Assembly: GCA_029203185.1 (NCBI GenBank)
Contig: CP119310.1
Span: 2,232,001 to 2,296,000, forward strand
Source of the DNA: Candidatus Chryseobacterium colombiense
GTDB lineage: Bacteria; Bacteroidota; Bacteroidia; Flavobacteriales; Weeksellaceae
Direction of reading: 5' to 3'
DNA length: 64,000 nucleotides
Shown: positions 42,368 to 51,614 of the stretch, piece by piece
Layout of the letters: each line of letters begins with the position of its first letter
Numbering within the stretch: position 1 is the stretch's first letter
Made by a program: the position numbers and the translations under genes
Notes under the pieces: generated by a model
Seen by the model: the letters and a program-made list of their open reading frames with translations, nothing else
Told to the model about the DNA's origin: nothing
Database searches by the model: none

Positions 42368-43315
42368 TTACTTATTATGTTCTCTTAATTCTACAATTAC
42401 AGGAAAATGATCACTATATCCTCCTAAATAACGGGTTCCTGCATAGGTTCTAAAAGGCCTCCCACTAAACACTTTATCTTTGCTACTGATTTCTTCCACA
42501 TTAAAAACATATGCTTCCTCAAAGCAAAGCCCCATACTTTTATTAAAAAAAGACATGGATAATATAATCTGATCGAACAAAAGACCAGATTTGTAATGAT
42601 AAGTGGAGTACTTTTTCTCAGTAAATAATTGCCGAAAAGGATTTTCTAAGATTTTACCCGAGGGGGAGTCAGATAACATCTCAACTAGATTTTTTTCATC
42701 CGGATTCTCATTGAAATCACCAAACAAAATCACAGATTCATTACGGTTACTAATGATTTCTACAATTTTGCTTTTAATCTCTTTGAGAATAAAGTCTCTT
42801 TTAGGCTTATTGACGTCTTTTTCTCTTTTGGAGGGTAAATGAGCAACAAAAACGTTGATAATCTCATCATTACATTTTATTTTCGAAAAAAGGACATCTC
42901 TTGTCGTGTCATAATCTTCTTTATTCGGATTTCCTCTATCAAAAAAAAAAGTAATGGCTTCGGAATCTAAAATTTCCACTTTTGATTTGTCATACAGCAA
43001 TGCTACGTCTACTTTCCTTTCATCCATAGAATTGTAATGTACAATTCCATAATCTGAATTAAAAGGCTGCATTTGTACAAGCTCTTCTAAGACTTTTCTT
43101 CCTGAAATTTCAGACAAACCAATGAGGAATGGCAGGGAACCTTTCTTATCTTTTATGAGTTGAAAAACATGAGAAATTTTGTGTAGCTTATTCTTATATT
43201 TTCGCTCATCCCAGTTTCTCAATCCTGAATGAGTAGGATCAAGCTTATGTGTGGGTTTCGGATCAGGTAAAAATAAATTTTCTACATTATAAAAAGCTAA
43301 TAATTCCATCAACAT
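42368..43315 (-). CDS. endonuclease/exonuclease/phosphatase-family protein
   Basis: A 315-residue protein without a signal peptide. It carries the EEP-fold motifs: AFYNVENLF near the start, IGLSEISGRKVLEEL with the metal Glu, LFGDFNENPDE, and the C-terminal YSDHFPVIVEL with the catalytic Asp-His. Relatives act on nucleic acids, phospholipids or inositol phosphates; the substrate cannot be inferred. The first ATG (MLM) and the third codon ATG are both possible starts. It precedes the Lrp gene by 33 bases. Confidence 0.82.
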   Translation of the reverse strand: MLMELLAFYNVENLFLPDPKPTHKLDPTHSGLRNWDERKYKNKLHKISHVFQLIKDKKGSLPFLIGLSEISGRKVLEELVQMQPFNSDYGIVHYNSMDERKVDVALLYDKSKVEILDSEAITFFFDRGNPNKEDYDTTRDVLFSKIKCNDEIINVFVAHLPSKREKDVNKPKRDFILKEIKSKIVEIISNRNESVILFGDFNENPDEKNLVEMLSDSPSGKILENPFRQLFTEKKYSTYHYKSGLLFDQIILSMSFFNKSMGLCFEEAYVFNVEEISSKDKVFSGRPFRTYAGTRYLGGYSDHFPVIVELREHNK

Positions 43316-43720
43316 TCATTTTCAAAACGCGGTTCTCCACCTTAAATTCCGAATGTAAATTTATCACTTTTTTACAAATATTATTACCTATTTCACAATT
43401 ATTTTATGAAAAACAAAAAAACCAAATTTACATAATGCGAAAATTAACAATTTAATCATTAGTATGGGTTTAAATTTTACTTAAAATACCTTGAATCTTA
43501 AATTAATTTTTCTTCAATCCCGGATAATTTTCAGTCAATTTGAACCTCGAAGATATTTCGTAAAAAAATTAAAAATTATACCTAACAATCACTGTTTTTG
43601 TGGTTTTTTAATCTAAACCTTAGTCAGAAAATAAGATTATTTTATGTTTTTTAGACCCAATTGAAACTTTACTCATTTTTTATTAAAATTTTGGGAATTT
43701 ATTTCAATAAAAAACCGGAT
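43316..43720. other. 405-bp AT-rich intergenic region
   Basis: No gene is seen. A short hairpin AAAACCGGATTTATAATAAATCCGG near 43712-43735 overlaps the trmD 3' end and may terminate trmD. The rest is AT-rich, with two ORFs under ten codons that cannot be supported. Confidence 0.4.
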
Positions 43721-44392
43721 TTATAATAAATCCGGTCGTTTTTCTTTCGTTATTCTTACGGCTTCGTCGTGCCGCCATTCTTCAATTTTGCCAAAATTAC
43801 CGCTCAGCAATACTTTGGGAACTTCTAATCCTTTATAAACTTCCGGCCTTGTATAAATAGGCGGCGATAGAAGATCATCCTGAAAACTATCGGTTAATGC
43901 ACTTTGTTCATCATTAAGAACTCCGGGTAAAAGACGGATCACAGAATCCGCGAGCACGCATGCTGCAAGTTCTCCTCCGGTTAAAACATAATCTCCAATA
44001 GAAATTTCTTTGGTGATATGAAGATCTCTTACCCTCTGATCAATTCCTTTATAGTGACCACAAAGGAAAATCAGGTTGTTCTTTATAGATAGCGTGTTGG
44101 CAATTTTCTGATTCAAAGTAATACCGTCCGGTGTTAAATAAATCACCTCATCGTATTCTCTCTGCGATTTCAGTTCGGAGATACATTTATCCAGCGGCTC
44201 TACCATCATTACCATTCCTGCACCTCCTCCATAAGGCTCATCATCTATTTGCCTGTGTTTATTGATTGCCCAATCTCTAAGATGATGAAAGTGCACTTCT
44301 ACCAGTCCTTTATCCATTGCTCTTCTTAATATGGAAGTTTGAAATGGACTTTCCATCAATTCTGGAAGTACGCTTATGATATCAATTCTCAT
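43721..44392 (-). CDS. trmD: tRNA (guanine-37-N1)-methyltransferase
   Basis: A 223-residue SAM-dependent enzyme of the knotted SPOUT class. Present are MRIDIISVLPELMESPF, KHRQIDDEPYGGGAGMVM, the SAM-binding IFLCGHYKGIDQRV, and SIGDYVLTGGELAACVL with PGVLNDEQSALTDSF. Its ATG overlaps the stop of the NDH-2 gene by four bases, so the two are translationally coupled; rimM and rplS, common partners elsewhere, are not here. Confidence 0.97.
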   Translation of the reverse strand: MRIDIISVLPELMESPFQTSILRRAMDKGLVEVHFHHLRDWAINKHRQIDDEPYGGGAGMVMMVEPLDKCISELKSQREYDEVIYLTPDGITLNQKIANTLSIKNNLIFLCGHYKGIDQRVRDLHITKEISIGDYVLTGGELAACVLADSVIRLLPGVLNDEQSALTDSFQDDLLSPPIYTRPEVYKGLEVPKVLLSGNFGKIEEWRHDEAVRITKEKRPDLL

Positions 44393-45660
44393 TGTAATGT
44401 TCCGTTTTTCTTATTAGGTAAAATAATTAATCTTAAAGCTGAATCTTTGTTGAAATAACTCCACATCCAGTTAAAAAACACGGCAAGTTTATTTCGAACG
44501 CTCAAAATTAGCATTAAGTGGAGGAACATCCAAAAATACCAAGCCAAGAATCCCTGAAATTTTATAAACGGCAGATCTACAACTGCTCTATGTTTGCCTA
44601 TTGTCGCCAAAGAACCTTTATCATCGTATTCATATTCATTCCATTCGCTAACTTTCTTTTTCAAAAAGTTTTTCCCTAGATTTTTTGCCTGATTTATGGC
44701 TACATTGGCAACCTGCGGATGACCTTGAGGATATTTCGGAGTCTCCATATAGGCGATATCTCCTATGGCATAAATATTATCATACCCTTTTATTTTATTG
44801 TACCGGTCAACAATATATCGGTTTCTTATAAGATTTTCGGCGGGAAAACCATCAATCACATTTCCGGTAACTCCTGCTGCCCAGATCACATTATTTGAAG
44901 GAATTTCTTTTCCGCTTTTCATGTACACTTTATCACCATCGTAATCTGTTACATATTCTTCACTCAGGAAAGTCACTCCTAAATCTTTTAAATATTTTTC
45001 AGATTTTTCCTGGGATTCATTGCTCATTACTGCGAGTGGCTTCTCCGTAGAACTTACCAGGATAATTTTAAGGTGATCAAAATTCATGTAAGGATAATCT
45101 CTTGGAAGAATATCTTTTTTCATTTCGGCAAAAGCACCTGCAAGTTCCACTCCCGTCGGTCCGCTTCCTACAATTACAATATTCCAGTTTCCGTCATCGC
45201 TTCTGCTTTTTTCTAAGATCAACTTTTCAAATGTTATTAAAACATGGTTTCTGATACTGATGGCTTCCTGGGTATTTTTCATCCCGAAAGCTTTTGATTC
45301 AAGATCTTTATTTCCAAAAAAATTGGTCTTACAGCCGGTTGCAATAACTAATTTATCATACGTAAATTCTGCTCCATCTGTTATGACTTTATTATGAGCT
45401 GCATCAATCTCTTTTACTTCTGTCAGACGAAATTGTGTATTTCTGGATTGCTGAAAGATTTTTCTGAACGGAAAAGAAATATTGGAAGGTTCTATCCTGC
45501 CACATGCCACCTGATAAAAAAGCGGCTGAAACATATGATGGTTTACCCGGTCCAGAACAATAACTTTTTTATTTTTATTGTTCAACGTTTTTGCAAGTTG
45601 CAATCCCGCAAAGCCGCCTCCTATAATGATGATCTTTTCGCGTGTTTCCATATTACACAA
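44389..45660 (-). CDS. NADH dehydrogenase, type 2 (FAD-dependent)
   Basis: A 423-residue two-dinucleotide-binding flavoprotein. The FAD motif IIIGGGFAGLQLAK is near the start, the NAD motif VIVGSGPTGVELAGAFAEM at about residue 165, and the FAD-binding IYAIGDIAYM at about 300. The C-terminus has a hydrophobic membrane-binding segment (LAWYFWMFLHLML). NDH-2 proteins oxidise NADH and reduce quinone without pumping protons. The ATG at 45651 (METREK) is an alternative to the first ATG. Overlaps trmD. Confidence 0.9.
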   Translation of the reverse strand: MCNMETREKIIIIGGGFAGLQLAKTLNNKNKKVIVLDRVNHHMFQPLFYQVACGRIEPSNISFPFRKIFQQSRNTQFRLTEVKEIDAAHNKVITDGAEFTYDKLVIATGCKTNFFGNKDLESKAFGMKNTQEAISIRNHVLITFEKLILEKSRSDDGNWNIVIVGSGPTGVELAGAFAEMKKDILPRDYPYMNFDHLKIILVSSTEKPLAVMSNESQEKSEKYLKDLGVTFLSEEYVTDYDGDKVYMKSGKEIPSNNVIWAAGVTGNVIDGFPAENLIRNRYIVDRYNKIKGYDNIYAIGDIAYMETPKYPQGHPQVANVAINQAKNLGKNFLKKKVSEWNEYEYDDKGSLATIGKHRAVVDLPFIKFQGFLAWYFWMFLHLMLILSVRNKLAVFFNWMWSYFNKDSALRLIILPNKKNGTLQ

Positions 45661-45716
45661 ATTTACTTATTTTATTTAGTATTTTTTCGCTTAAAAAGTT
45701 AGTTTTGCAAAACTTT

Positions 45717-46580
45717 ATGAGCCCTAGAAAGTACACCAAAAAGACTGCCAAAAAGATCCATAAAAACAGACGGAAAAGCTATTTCTTCCGTCGCAGGATT
45801 GTATTGGTAATACTTCTTATTGCTCTTATCGGAACAGGATTGTATTTAAAACATTCCATAAGCTATTATTATGCTTTATATTTTAATAAATTTAAGCATA
45901 AAAAACTACATAATACTGAAGCAGAAGCCTTAAGAATTCAAAAAATACTTTCGGATAATCTTGATAAGACGTATGGTTTTGATGTTTCACATTATCAGAA
46001 TAAGGAAGATATCAACTGGGATAGTTTAAGCATTGGGAACAAAACAATTCCTCTGGAGTTTGTAGTTATGCGGGCTACCATGGGAAACCGCAGTGCTGAC
46101 AAACATTTTGATGAGTTCTGGCAACAGGCCAAAAAGCATGAACTGATACGGGGAGCATACCATTTTTACAGATCCGATGAAGACCCTGTCATTCAGGCTA
46201 ACAATTTTTTGGCCAACGTGCATTTAGAAGGTGGTGATTTGCCGCCTATTTTAGATATTGAAAAAATTCCCAGGCGAAAATCCAACAAAAAACTGGTAGA
46301 GGATTTAAAAGTCTGGTGCAAAATTGTAGAAGAAAGATATGGCGAAAAGCCTATCATTTACACCTACTATCATTATTATAAAGATTTTTTGAAAGGTGAA
46401 TTTGATGATTATCCGCTCTGGCTTGCCAATTATAATGATGTTCCCGCTCCGTCTCCCGATGACAGCTGGGATTTCTGGCAATTTACCGAAAACGGAATCG
46501 TACACGGCATTAACACCAAAGTAGATCTTGATATCTACAATGGAAGTTCATGGTCTTTAAAAAGCCTGACTTTAGATTAA
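45717..46580 (+). CDS. glycoside hydrolase family 25 lysozyme, membrane-anchored
   Basis: A 287-residue protein. A basic N-terminus is followed by one transmembrane helix (about 24-41) and the GH25 domain: YGFDVSHYQ with the conserved Asp, FVVMRATMG, RGAYHFYR, and the catalytic D-x-E motif in LPPILDIEKI. Near the C-terminus are YDVPLWLA-like (here YPLWLANYND) and WDFWQFTENG. It should cleave the glycan strands of peptidoglycan. The start is ATG 45717; the longer frame upstream would overlap the divergent NDH-2 start. Its stop overlaps that of the next, convergent gene by three bases. Confidence 0.88.
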   Translation: MSPRKYTKKTAKKIHKNRRKSYFFRRRIVLVILLIALIGTGLYLKHSISYYYALYFNKFKHKKLHNTEAEALRIQKILSDNLDKTYGFDVSHYQNKEDINWDSLSIGNKTIPLEFVVMRATMGNRSADKHFDEFWQQAKKHELIRGAYHFYRSDEDPVIQANNFLANVHLEGGDLPPILDIEKIPRRKSNKKLVEDLKVWCKIVEERYGEKPIIYTYYHYYKDFLKGEFDDYPLWLANYNDVPAPSPDDSWDFWQFTENGIVHGINTKVDLDIYNGSSWSLKSLTLD

Positions 46581-48223
46581 TTTTTCAAAAAAACAATAAC
46601 GTCTTTGTTTAGATCTTCTGCAATTTCAAAAGGAAGATAATGGGTAGCTTTAGGATAAATTTTAAGCTTGGCATTGGGAATTTCTTTGGCAATCATTTCA
46701 GTATGTTCTTTCTTGATCACATCGTTTTCTCCGGCAATGACCAATGTAGGATTCTGAATTTTCTGTAAAGATTTTTTATTGATATTTGGCTCAGTCAGCA
46801 TAAGATTCAACAATCGTTTTTCAGTTTCATGTTCCGGTTGGTTGGCAAGTTCTATGAAACGGGCTTTGGTTTTAAAATTCTTAAGCAAATCTTCATCAAC
46901 TCCTTCTGGAAAGATATTGGCTCCGATAATGATGAGTTTGTTGAGATTCTGAGGATATTTTAAAGCAAATTCAAGCCCTGTATTTCCTCCATCGCTCCAT
47001 CCTAAAATATTAGTTTTTGAAATATTTAAATGATCTATTAAATGCTTCAAGTCATCAGCAAAAATTTTGTAGTTCAGATCACCTTTGGTAAAGTCTTTAC
47101 TTTTTCCCTGAGCTCTTGTATCAACAGCAATGACTTTAAATTCTTTTGAAAGTTCGGGAATCTGTTTGTAAAATTCTTTGATACTTCCGCCGTTTCCATG
47201 AAGTAAAACAAGTGGCTCACCTTCTCCATAGATTTCATAATACAATTCCGTATCATTCAATTTCAGAGTGTTTCCCACAGCATCATTTTTACCGTAAACA
47301 GAATTTTCAGATTCTAAATTATATTGACTAAGATCCGGAGCCAGGATTGAAACCTTATCATTATTATCCTTCACGTCGTCTTTACTATTTTTCCCGTTTT
47401 TATCCACTTTAACATCAATATTAATAGCTGGTGCAGCAATAGTCATTTTTTTCCAGTCACCATAAAATTCTCTGATATATCCCGTTCTGAACAACGCAGC
47501 ACTAATCGTGATTCTCCCCTGGAATCTTTTCAAAAACTGGATTCCGACAAAAAATCTCCCCTGAACCCAGATATTCCGGTCATTAACATCCAAAGTAAAG
47601 GTACCGTCTTTTATCATCTCTTTCGTCAGTTCAACCGTAATTTCTTCGTCCAAAACATTCTTATCCGGAAAACCGTTTTTCTCCGAATAAATGCTGTAAC
47701 GCATTAGAACAGGCTGATCAGAAGTATAGCTTGAGATATTCAGATTGATGTTTTTAATTTTTGATTTTTTACTGGTATTAAATTCTAAAGCTGTCTCACC
47801 TAAAAAGTTCTCATTATTTATATCCGGATTTACATTGTACATCACGCTTTTTGTCTTGGTATTCACTCCCCAGTTTTTATCCACCAGCTTTTTAGGTTTA
47901 ATATGTACCTCGTCAATATTTTTCACCTTTTCTTTTAAAAATATCTTTTGTCCGTCCAGATTTTTAAAGTCTTGAACAGATTGAGAATATTTTTCATATC
48001 CGGGAACTTCAATCAAAATAGGTTTGGTAGAATTTATCCTGGAAAGATCGATGGAAAAATTCCCGTTTTCATCTGAAATCACTCCGGTTTTCTCTTTGTC
48101 TACACCTACTTTTACATAAGGAATCGGTTTATTCTCCTCTTTGGAAAATACCGTGGCTGAAACAACCTGTGCTTGGAAATAAACAGCAACAAGGGAAAGG
48201 AATAGAAAACTAAGTTTTTTCAT
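46577..48223 (-). CDS. composite protein: carboxypeptidase-regulatory-like domain plus alpha/beta hydrolase
   Basis: A 548-residue exported protein. The signal peptide ends at FQAQ. Residues 20-95 are a CarboxypepD_reg-like beta-sandwich (ATVFSKEENKPIPYVKVGV, DENGNFSIDL). Residues 110-270 form a second beta-rich part of unrecognised family. Residues about 300-548 are an alpha/beta hydrolase with LLHGNGGS, nucleophile elbow GWSDGG, Asp in GENDVI and His in ATHYLPFE. A preceding ATG at 48241 adds six residues; 48223 is the better signal-peptide start. Substrate unknown. Confidence 0.72.
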   Translation of the reverse strand: MKKLSFLFLSLVAVYFQAQVVSATVFSKEENKPIPYVKVGVDKEKTGVISDENGNFSIDLSRINSTKPILIEVPGYEKYSQSVQDFKNLDGQKIFLKEKVKNIDEVHIKPKKLVDKNWGVNTKTKSVMYNVNPDINNENFLGETALEFNTSKKSKIKNINLNISSYTSDQPVLMRYSIYSEKNGFPDKNVLDEEITVELTKEMIKDGTFTLDVNDRNIWVQGRFFVGIQFLKRFQGRITISAALFRTGYIREFYGDWKKMTIAAPAINIDVKVDKNGKNSKDDVKDNNDKVSILAPDLSQYNLESENSVYGKNDAVGNTLKLNDTELYYEIYGEGEPLVLLHGNGGSIKEFYKQIPELSKEFKVIAVDTRAQGKSKDFTKGDLNYKIFADDLKHLIDHLNISKTNILGWSDGGNTGLEFALKYPQNLNKLIIIGANIFPEGVDEDLLKNFKTKARFIELANQPEHETEKRLLNLMLTEPNINKKSLQKIQNPTLVIAGENDVIKKEHTEMIAKEIPNAKLKIYPKATHYLPFEIAEDLNKDVIVFLKN

Positions 48224-48403
48224 GGTAAAAATTTGAAACAAAAATCCTTATTTTCCTAATCAAAAGCTCATAATACCTTATTAAATTTAACAACACAACT
48301 GTTAAACTTATTGTAAAGTCTCACCAAAAAGTGAAATTAATTATTAAAAACATCTAAAAAATGTTTCCACAGCAAAATATATTTTATCTCTTGTAACGCT
48401 TTA

Positions 48404-48411
48404 TATTTTTG
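48404..48411 (+). promoter_or_regulatory. -7 promoter box of the ABC-F gene
   Basis: TATTTTTG fits TAnnTTTG, 30 bases before the ATG. Confidence 0.45.
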
Positions 48412-48441
48412 TATTTTCGCGCTACAAAATTTTTATAGAAA

Positions 48442-50343
48442 ATGAATTACGTTGCTGCTGAAAACCTTACCAAATCCTACGGAATAAAAGTTTTATTTGA
48501 AAATATTTCTTTCAATATCAATGAAGGTGATAAGATTGCCATTGTCGCCAAGAACGGAAGCGGAAAATCTACCCTTCTGAAAATTCTTATGGGAAAAGAA
48601 ATTGCAGACAGCGGAAATGTAATCATCAACAAAGACATTCAGGTTGTTCTATTTGATCAGGAAATAGATTTCGATTCGAATCTTACCGTAGATGAATTTA
48701 TGATGACCTTAGATTCTGCTCCGATTGCGGCTCTAAAAAATTATCATAAATCCCTTCATTCTACAGACAATGATTTCATCGAAAAGGCTCTGGCTGAAAT
48801 GGAAGTTCACAAAGCATGGGATCTTGAGAATGAAATGAAACAGATTCTTTCCCAACTTAAGATCACCAATCTTGAAGCGAAGATGGGCACACTTTCAGGA
48901 GGACAGATTAAACGTGTGGCATTGGCTAAACTTCTAACCGAAACCAGAGCAGAACACCGTCATACTTTATTGATCATGGATGAGCCTACCAATCACCTGG
49001 ATGTAGAAATGGTAGAATGGCTTGAAAATTATTTGAATAAAGCAAAAATAACTTTACTGCTGGTTACTCACGACAGATATTTCCTGGACAGTGTTTGTGA
49101 TATTATCTGGGAAATGGAAGATAAAAACCTTTATTTTCACAACGGGTCTTATGCAACTTATCTTGAAAATAAGATGATCCGCGAAGACAATACGAATGCA
49201 ACCATAGACAAAGCCAACAATTTGTACAGAAAAGAGCTTGAGTGGATGCGAAGACAGCCCAAAGCAAGAACCACAAAATCCAAATCAAGAATCGATGCTT
49301 TTTACGAAACGGAAAAAGTAGCCAAAACAGATACCAGAAAACAGGGTCTTGAACTGGACTTTGAAATGAAACGTTTAGGAAATAAGATTCTTGAATTAAA
49401 GAACATCGATAAAAGTTTCGGAGATAAAGTATTGTTTAAAGATTTCAGCTATCAGTTTCAGCGAGGAGAAAAAGTAGGAATTGTAGGTAAAAACGGTGCC
49501 GGAAAATCTACCCTTCTAAACATTATTCAAGGATTTGAAAAAGCTGACAGAGGAGAAATAGAAACCGGAGAAACGATCTCTTTCGGATATTTTTCTCAAA
49601 AAGGCTTAACTTATAAAGAAGACGAGAGGGTTATTGATTTTATTAAAGAAATTGCAGAATTCTATCCTTTAGCAAATGGAAAAAGTCTTTCTGCTTCGCA
49701 ATTTTTAAGATTATTCTTATTTGACGATCAAACTCAGTATTCTCCTATTTCAAAACTTTCCGGTGGAGAGAAAAGAAGGCTGCATCTGATGTATATTTTG
49801 TATCAGAACCCTAATTTCCTGATTTTTGATGAGCCTACCAATGATCTTGACCTTCCTACTCTAACGGTTCTTGAAAATTTTCTGCAAATGTTCCAGGGTT
49901 CATTGATCATCGTTTCTCACGACAGATATTTTATGGACAGAATTGTGGATCACGTTCTGGCTTTTGAAGGAGACGGAAAAATAAAAGATTTTGTGGGTAA
50001 TTTTTCTGAATACCGTGAAGCGAAAAGCCGTGAAGAATCTTTAGAAAAAAATACGGTTCAGAAACAGGAATCTGCAAAAGAAACTATTCCAACTCCGGCA
50101 CAGCCACAATCTCCATCCAAAAAGAAAAAACTTTCTTTTAAAGAGCAGAGAGAACTGGAGCTCATCGAAAAAGAAATGCCTCAACTGGAAGAACAGAGAG
50201 CAAAAATTTTAGATCAACTTAACAACGAAGCTGATTATGAAAAGATTTCCAAACTTTCAGAAGAATTAGAAAAGATTTCCGAAAAACTGGAAAACCACGA
50301 AATGAGATGGCTGGAACTTCAGGAAATTCTGGGAGAAGCATAA
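48442..50343 (+). CDS. ABC-F family ATPase (Uup/EttA-like)
   Basis: A 633-residue soluble protein with two ABC ATPase domains and no transmembrane segments. Domain one has Walker A AKNGSGKST, signature LSGGQIKR and Walker B LLIMDEPTNHLD. Domain two has GKNGAGKST, LSGGEKRR and FLIFDEPTNDLD. The linker between them is the P-site-tRNA motif region, and the C-terminal 90 residues form a charged coiled coil like that of Uup. ABC-F proteins act on the ribosome in translation or antibiotic protection; the housekeeping Uup-like class fits best. Confidence 0.92.
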   Translation: MNYVAAENLTKSYGIKVLFENISFNINEGDKIAIVAKNGSGKSTLLKILMGKEIADSGNVIINKDIQVVLFDQEIDFDSNLTVDEFMMTLDSAPIAALKNYHKSLHSTDNDFIEKALAEMEVHKAWDLENEMKQILSQLKITNLEAKMGTLSGGQIKRVALAKLLTETRAEHRHTLLIMDEPTNHLDVEMVEWLENYLNKAKITLLLVTHDRYFLDSVCDIIWEMEDKNLYFHNGSYATYLENKMIREDNTNATIDKANNLYRKELEWMRRQPKARTTKSKSRIDAFYETEKVAKTDTRKQGLELDFEMKRLGNKILELKNIDKSFGDKVLFKDFSYQFQRGEKVGIVGKNGAGKSTLLNIIQGFEKADRGEIETGETISFGYFSQKGLTYKEDERVIDFIKEIAEFYPLANGKSLSASQFLRLFLFDDQTQYSPISKLSGGEKRRLHLMYILYQNPNFLIFDEPTNDLDLPTLTVLENFLQMFQGSLIIVSHDRYFMDRIVDHVLAFEGDGKIKDFVGNFSEYREAKSREESLEKNTVQKQESAKETIPTPAQPQSPSKKKKLSFKEQRELELIEKEMPQLEEQRAKILDQLNNEADYEKISKLSEELEKISEKLENHEMRWLELQEILGEA

Positions 50344-50346
50344 AAT

Positions 50347-50376
50347 AAAAGGTTCATGAAATTCATGAACCTTTAC
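50347..50376. terminator. bidirectional terminator
   Basis: AAAGGTTCATGAA / TTCATGAACCTTT, a perfect palindrome between the convergent ABC-F and Gfo/Idh genes. Confidence 0.8.
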
Positions 50377-50380
50377 TTTT

Positions 50381-51445
50381 TTAAACCAGATGAATAACTT
50401 TCCCTTCTTCAGAGCTTTTCTCCGCAGCTTCAATAATTTTCATATTTTGAATGATCTCATGTCCGGGAGAAGGTAATGCATATCCAAAAACAGTATATTC
50501 ATAGATCCGCTGGTAATAATTCATATAATTGCCGGCTTCGCTTGAAGTCAGGTTTCTTTCAGTTTCGGAAACTTCGTTGATATAATTTAAAATTCCGTCA
50601 GTTCCTTTTAGCGGTTTTGTCCATTCTTTTCCGTATTCCGGAATTGATCCTGCCACCAGTTCATTTTCCTGATCGTCACTTCTTTCCTGTAAAAAGCTTC
50701 CTTTGTCTCCATGAAGAATATAAGCATAATGAGCTTCTTTACTGAAAACCGAAGACTTTAACCTTACTCTAAGCTCGTTCGGATAATAAAGAAGGACTTC
50801 AAAGTAATCATTGGCGAATTCTTTTCCTTTCATAGAAAAAATATCTGCAAATAGTTTCTCAGGATAACCGAAGAACTGAGTTGCCTGATCAATAAGATGT
50901 GATCCTAAATCATGTAAAGAACCGGAACCCATTTGTTCAGGATTTTCTTTATGCTGTTTTCCGCTTGCCTCGGTTCTGAATCTGTCAAAACGTATTTCAA
51001 CTTCTTTCAGATTTCCTAATTTACTTCCCTGAATGATCTTCTGTACCTGTAAATAATCTCTATCAAATCTTCTGTTTTGATACACACTAACAAACAATCC
51101 TTTTTCATCCGCCAGTTTCACCAAATCTTCCGCTTCAGACAATGTTACGGTAAAAGGTTTTTCTACAATCACATTTTTGCCCGCATTTAAGGCCATTTTT
51201 GCATATTCAAAATGAGTCTGAACCGGTGTATTCACTACAACCAATTCAATATCTGCATTAGTTAACATCTCTTCAACCGATCGATAAATAATAGCATCAG
51301 GATATTTTTCTTTAGATTCTTCTTTACTTCTCTCTACTACCGCCGACATAAAAAAACCTGGATGTTCTTTTAAAAACGGAGCATGGAAAACCTTTCCACT
51401 CATTCCAAAGGCACAAAGCCCTACTTTTACCAATTGCATACTCAT
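50381..51445 (-). CDS. Gfo/Idh/MocA-family oxidoreductase
   Basis: A 354-residue NAD(P)-dependent oxidoreductase. The N-terminal Rossmann domain has VKVGLCAFGMSGKVFHAPFL and the conserved lysine in NVIVEKPFTVTL. The C-terminal alpha/beta domain has DRFRTEASGKQ and SGSLHDLGSHLIDQA with the catalytic His region. Sugar or inositol derivatives are the usual substrates of the family; the exact one is unknown. The start may be the first ATG or that of the third codon. It is divergent from the siderophore receptor. Confidence 0.9.
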   Translation of the reverse strand: MSMQLVKVGLCAFGMSGKVFHAPFLKEHPGFFMSAVVERSKEESKEKYPDAIIYRSVEEMLTNADIELVVVNTPVQTHFEYAKMALNAGKNVIVEKPFTVTLSEAEDLVKLADEKGLFVSVYQNRRFDRDYLQVQKIIQGSKLGNLKEVEIRFDRFRTEASGKQHKENPEQMGSGSLHDLGSHLIDQATQFFGYPEKLFADIFSMKGKEFANDYFEVLLYYPNELRVRLKSSVFSKEAHYAYILHGDKGSFLQERSDDQENELVAGSIPEYGKEWTKPLKGTDGILNYINEVSETERNLTSSEAGNYMNYYQRIYEYTVFGYALPSPGHEIIQNMKIIEAAEKSSEEGKVIHLV

Positions 51446-51533
51446 ATTTTTAACAAAGATATTTATAAATACCTTGAAGTTAGATGGCTTTAATACAAAA
51501 AATTAACATTTTTTATGATAAAAATCAGCAATA

Positions 51534-51556
51534 TTATTTTTAATAAATCTAAATAA
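51534..51556 (+). promoter_or_regulatory. iron-type operator 1 before the siderophore receptor
   Basis: TTATTTT-N9-TAAATAA, an inverted repeat of 23 bp with one mismatch. An identical layout recurs at 51584-51606. The position ahead of a TonB-dependent siderophore receptor suggests a Fur-type repressor site. Confidence 0.5.
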
Positions 51557-51571
51557 AGACAAAAAAATAAT

Positions 51572-51579
51572 TAGATTTG
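51572..51579 (+). promoter_or_regulatory. -7 promoter box of the siderophore receptor
   Basis: TAGATTTG fits TAnnTTTG and lies between the two operator-like palindromes. Confidence 0.55.
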
Positions 51580-51583
51580 CACC

Positions 51584-51606
51584 TTATTTAAAACTACTCT
51601 AAATAA
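51584..51606 (+). promoter_or_regulatory. iron-type operator 2 before the siderophore receptor
   Basis: TTATTTA-N9-TAAATAA, a perfect 7-bp inverted repeat just downstream of the -7 box and ending eight bases before the ATG. Confidence 0.55.
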
Positions 51607-51614
51607 AAATAAGA

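Noticed and set aside
45642..45716. Upstream start extending the GH25 lysozyme by 25 residues
   Set aside because: It would overlap the divergent NDH-2 start region, and ATG 45717 gives a typical basic N-terminus before the membrane helix.
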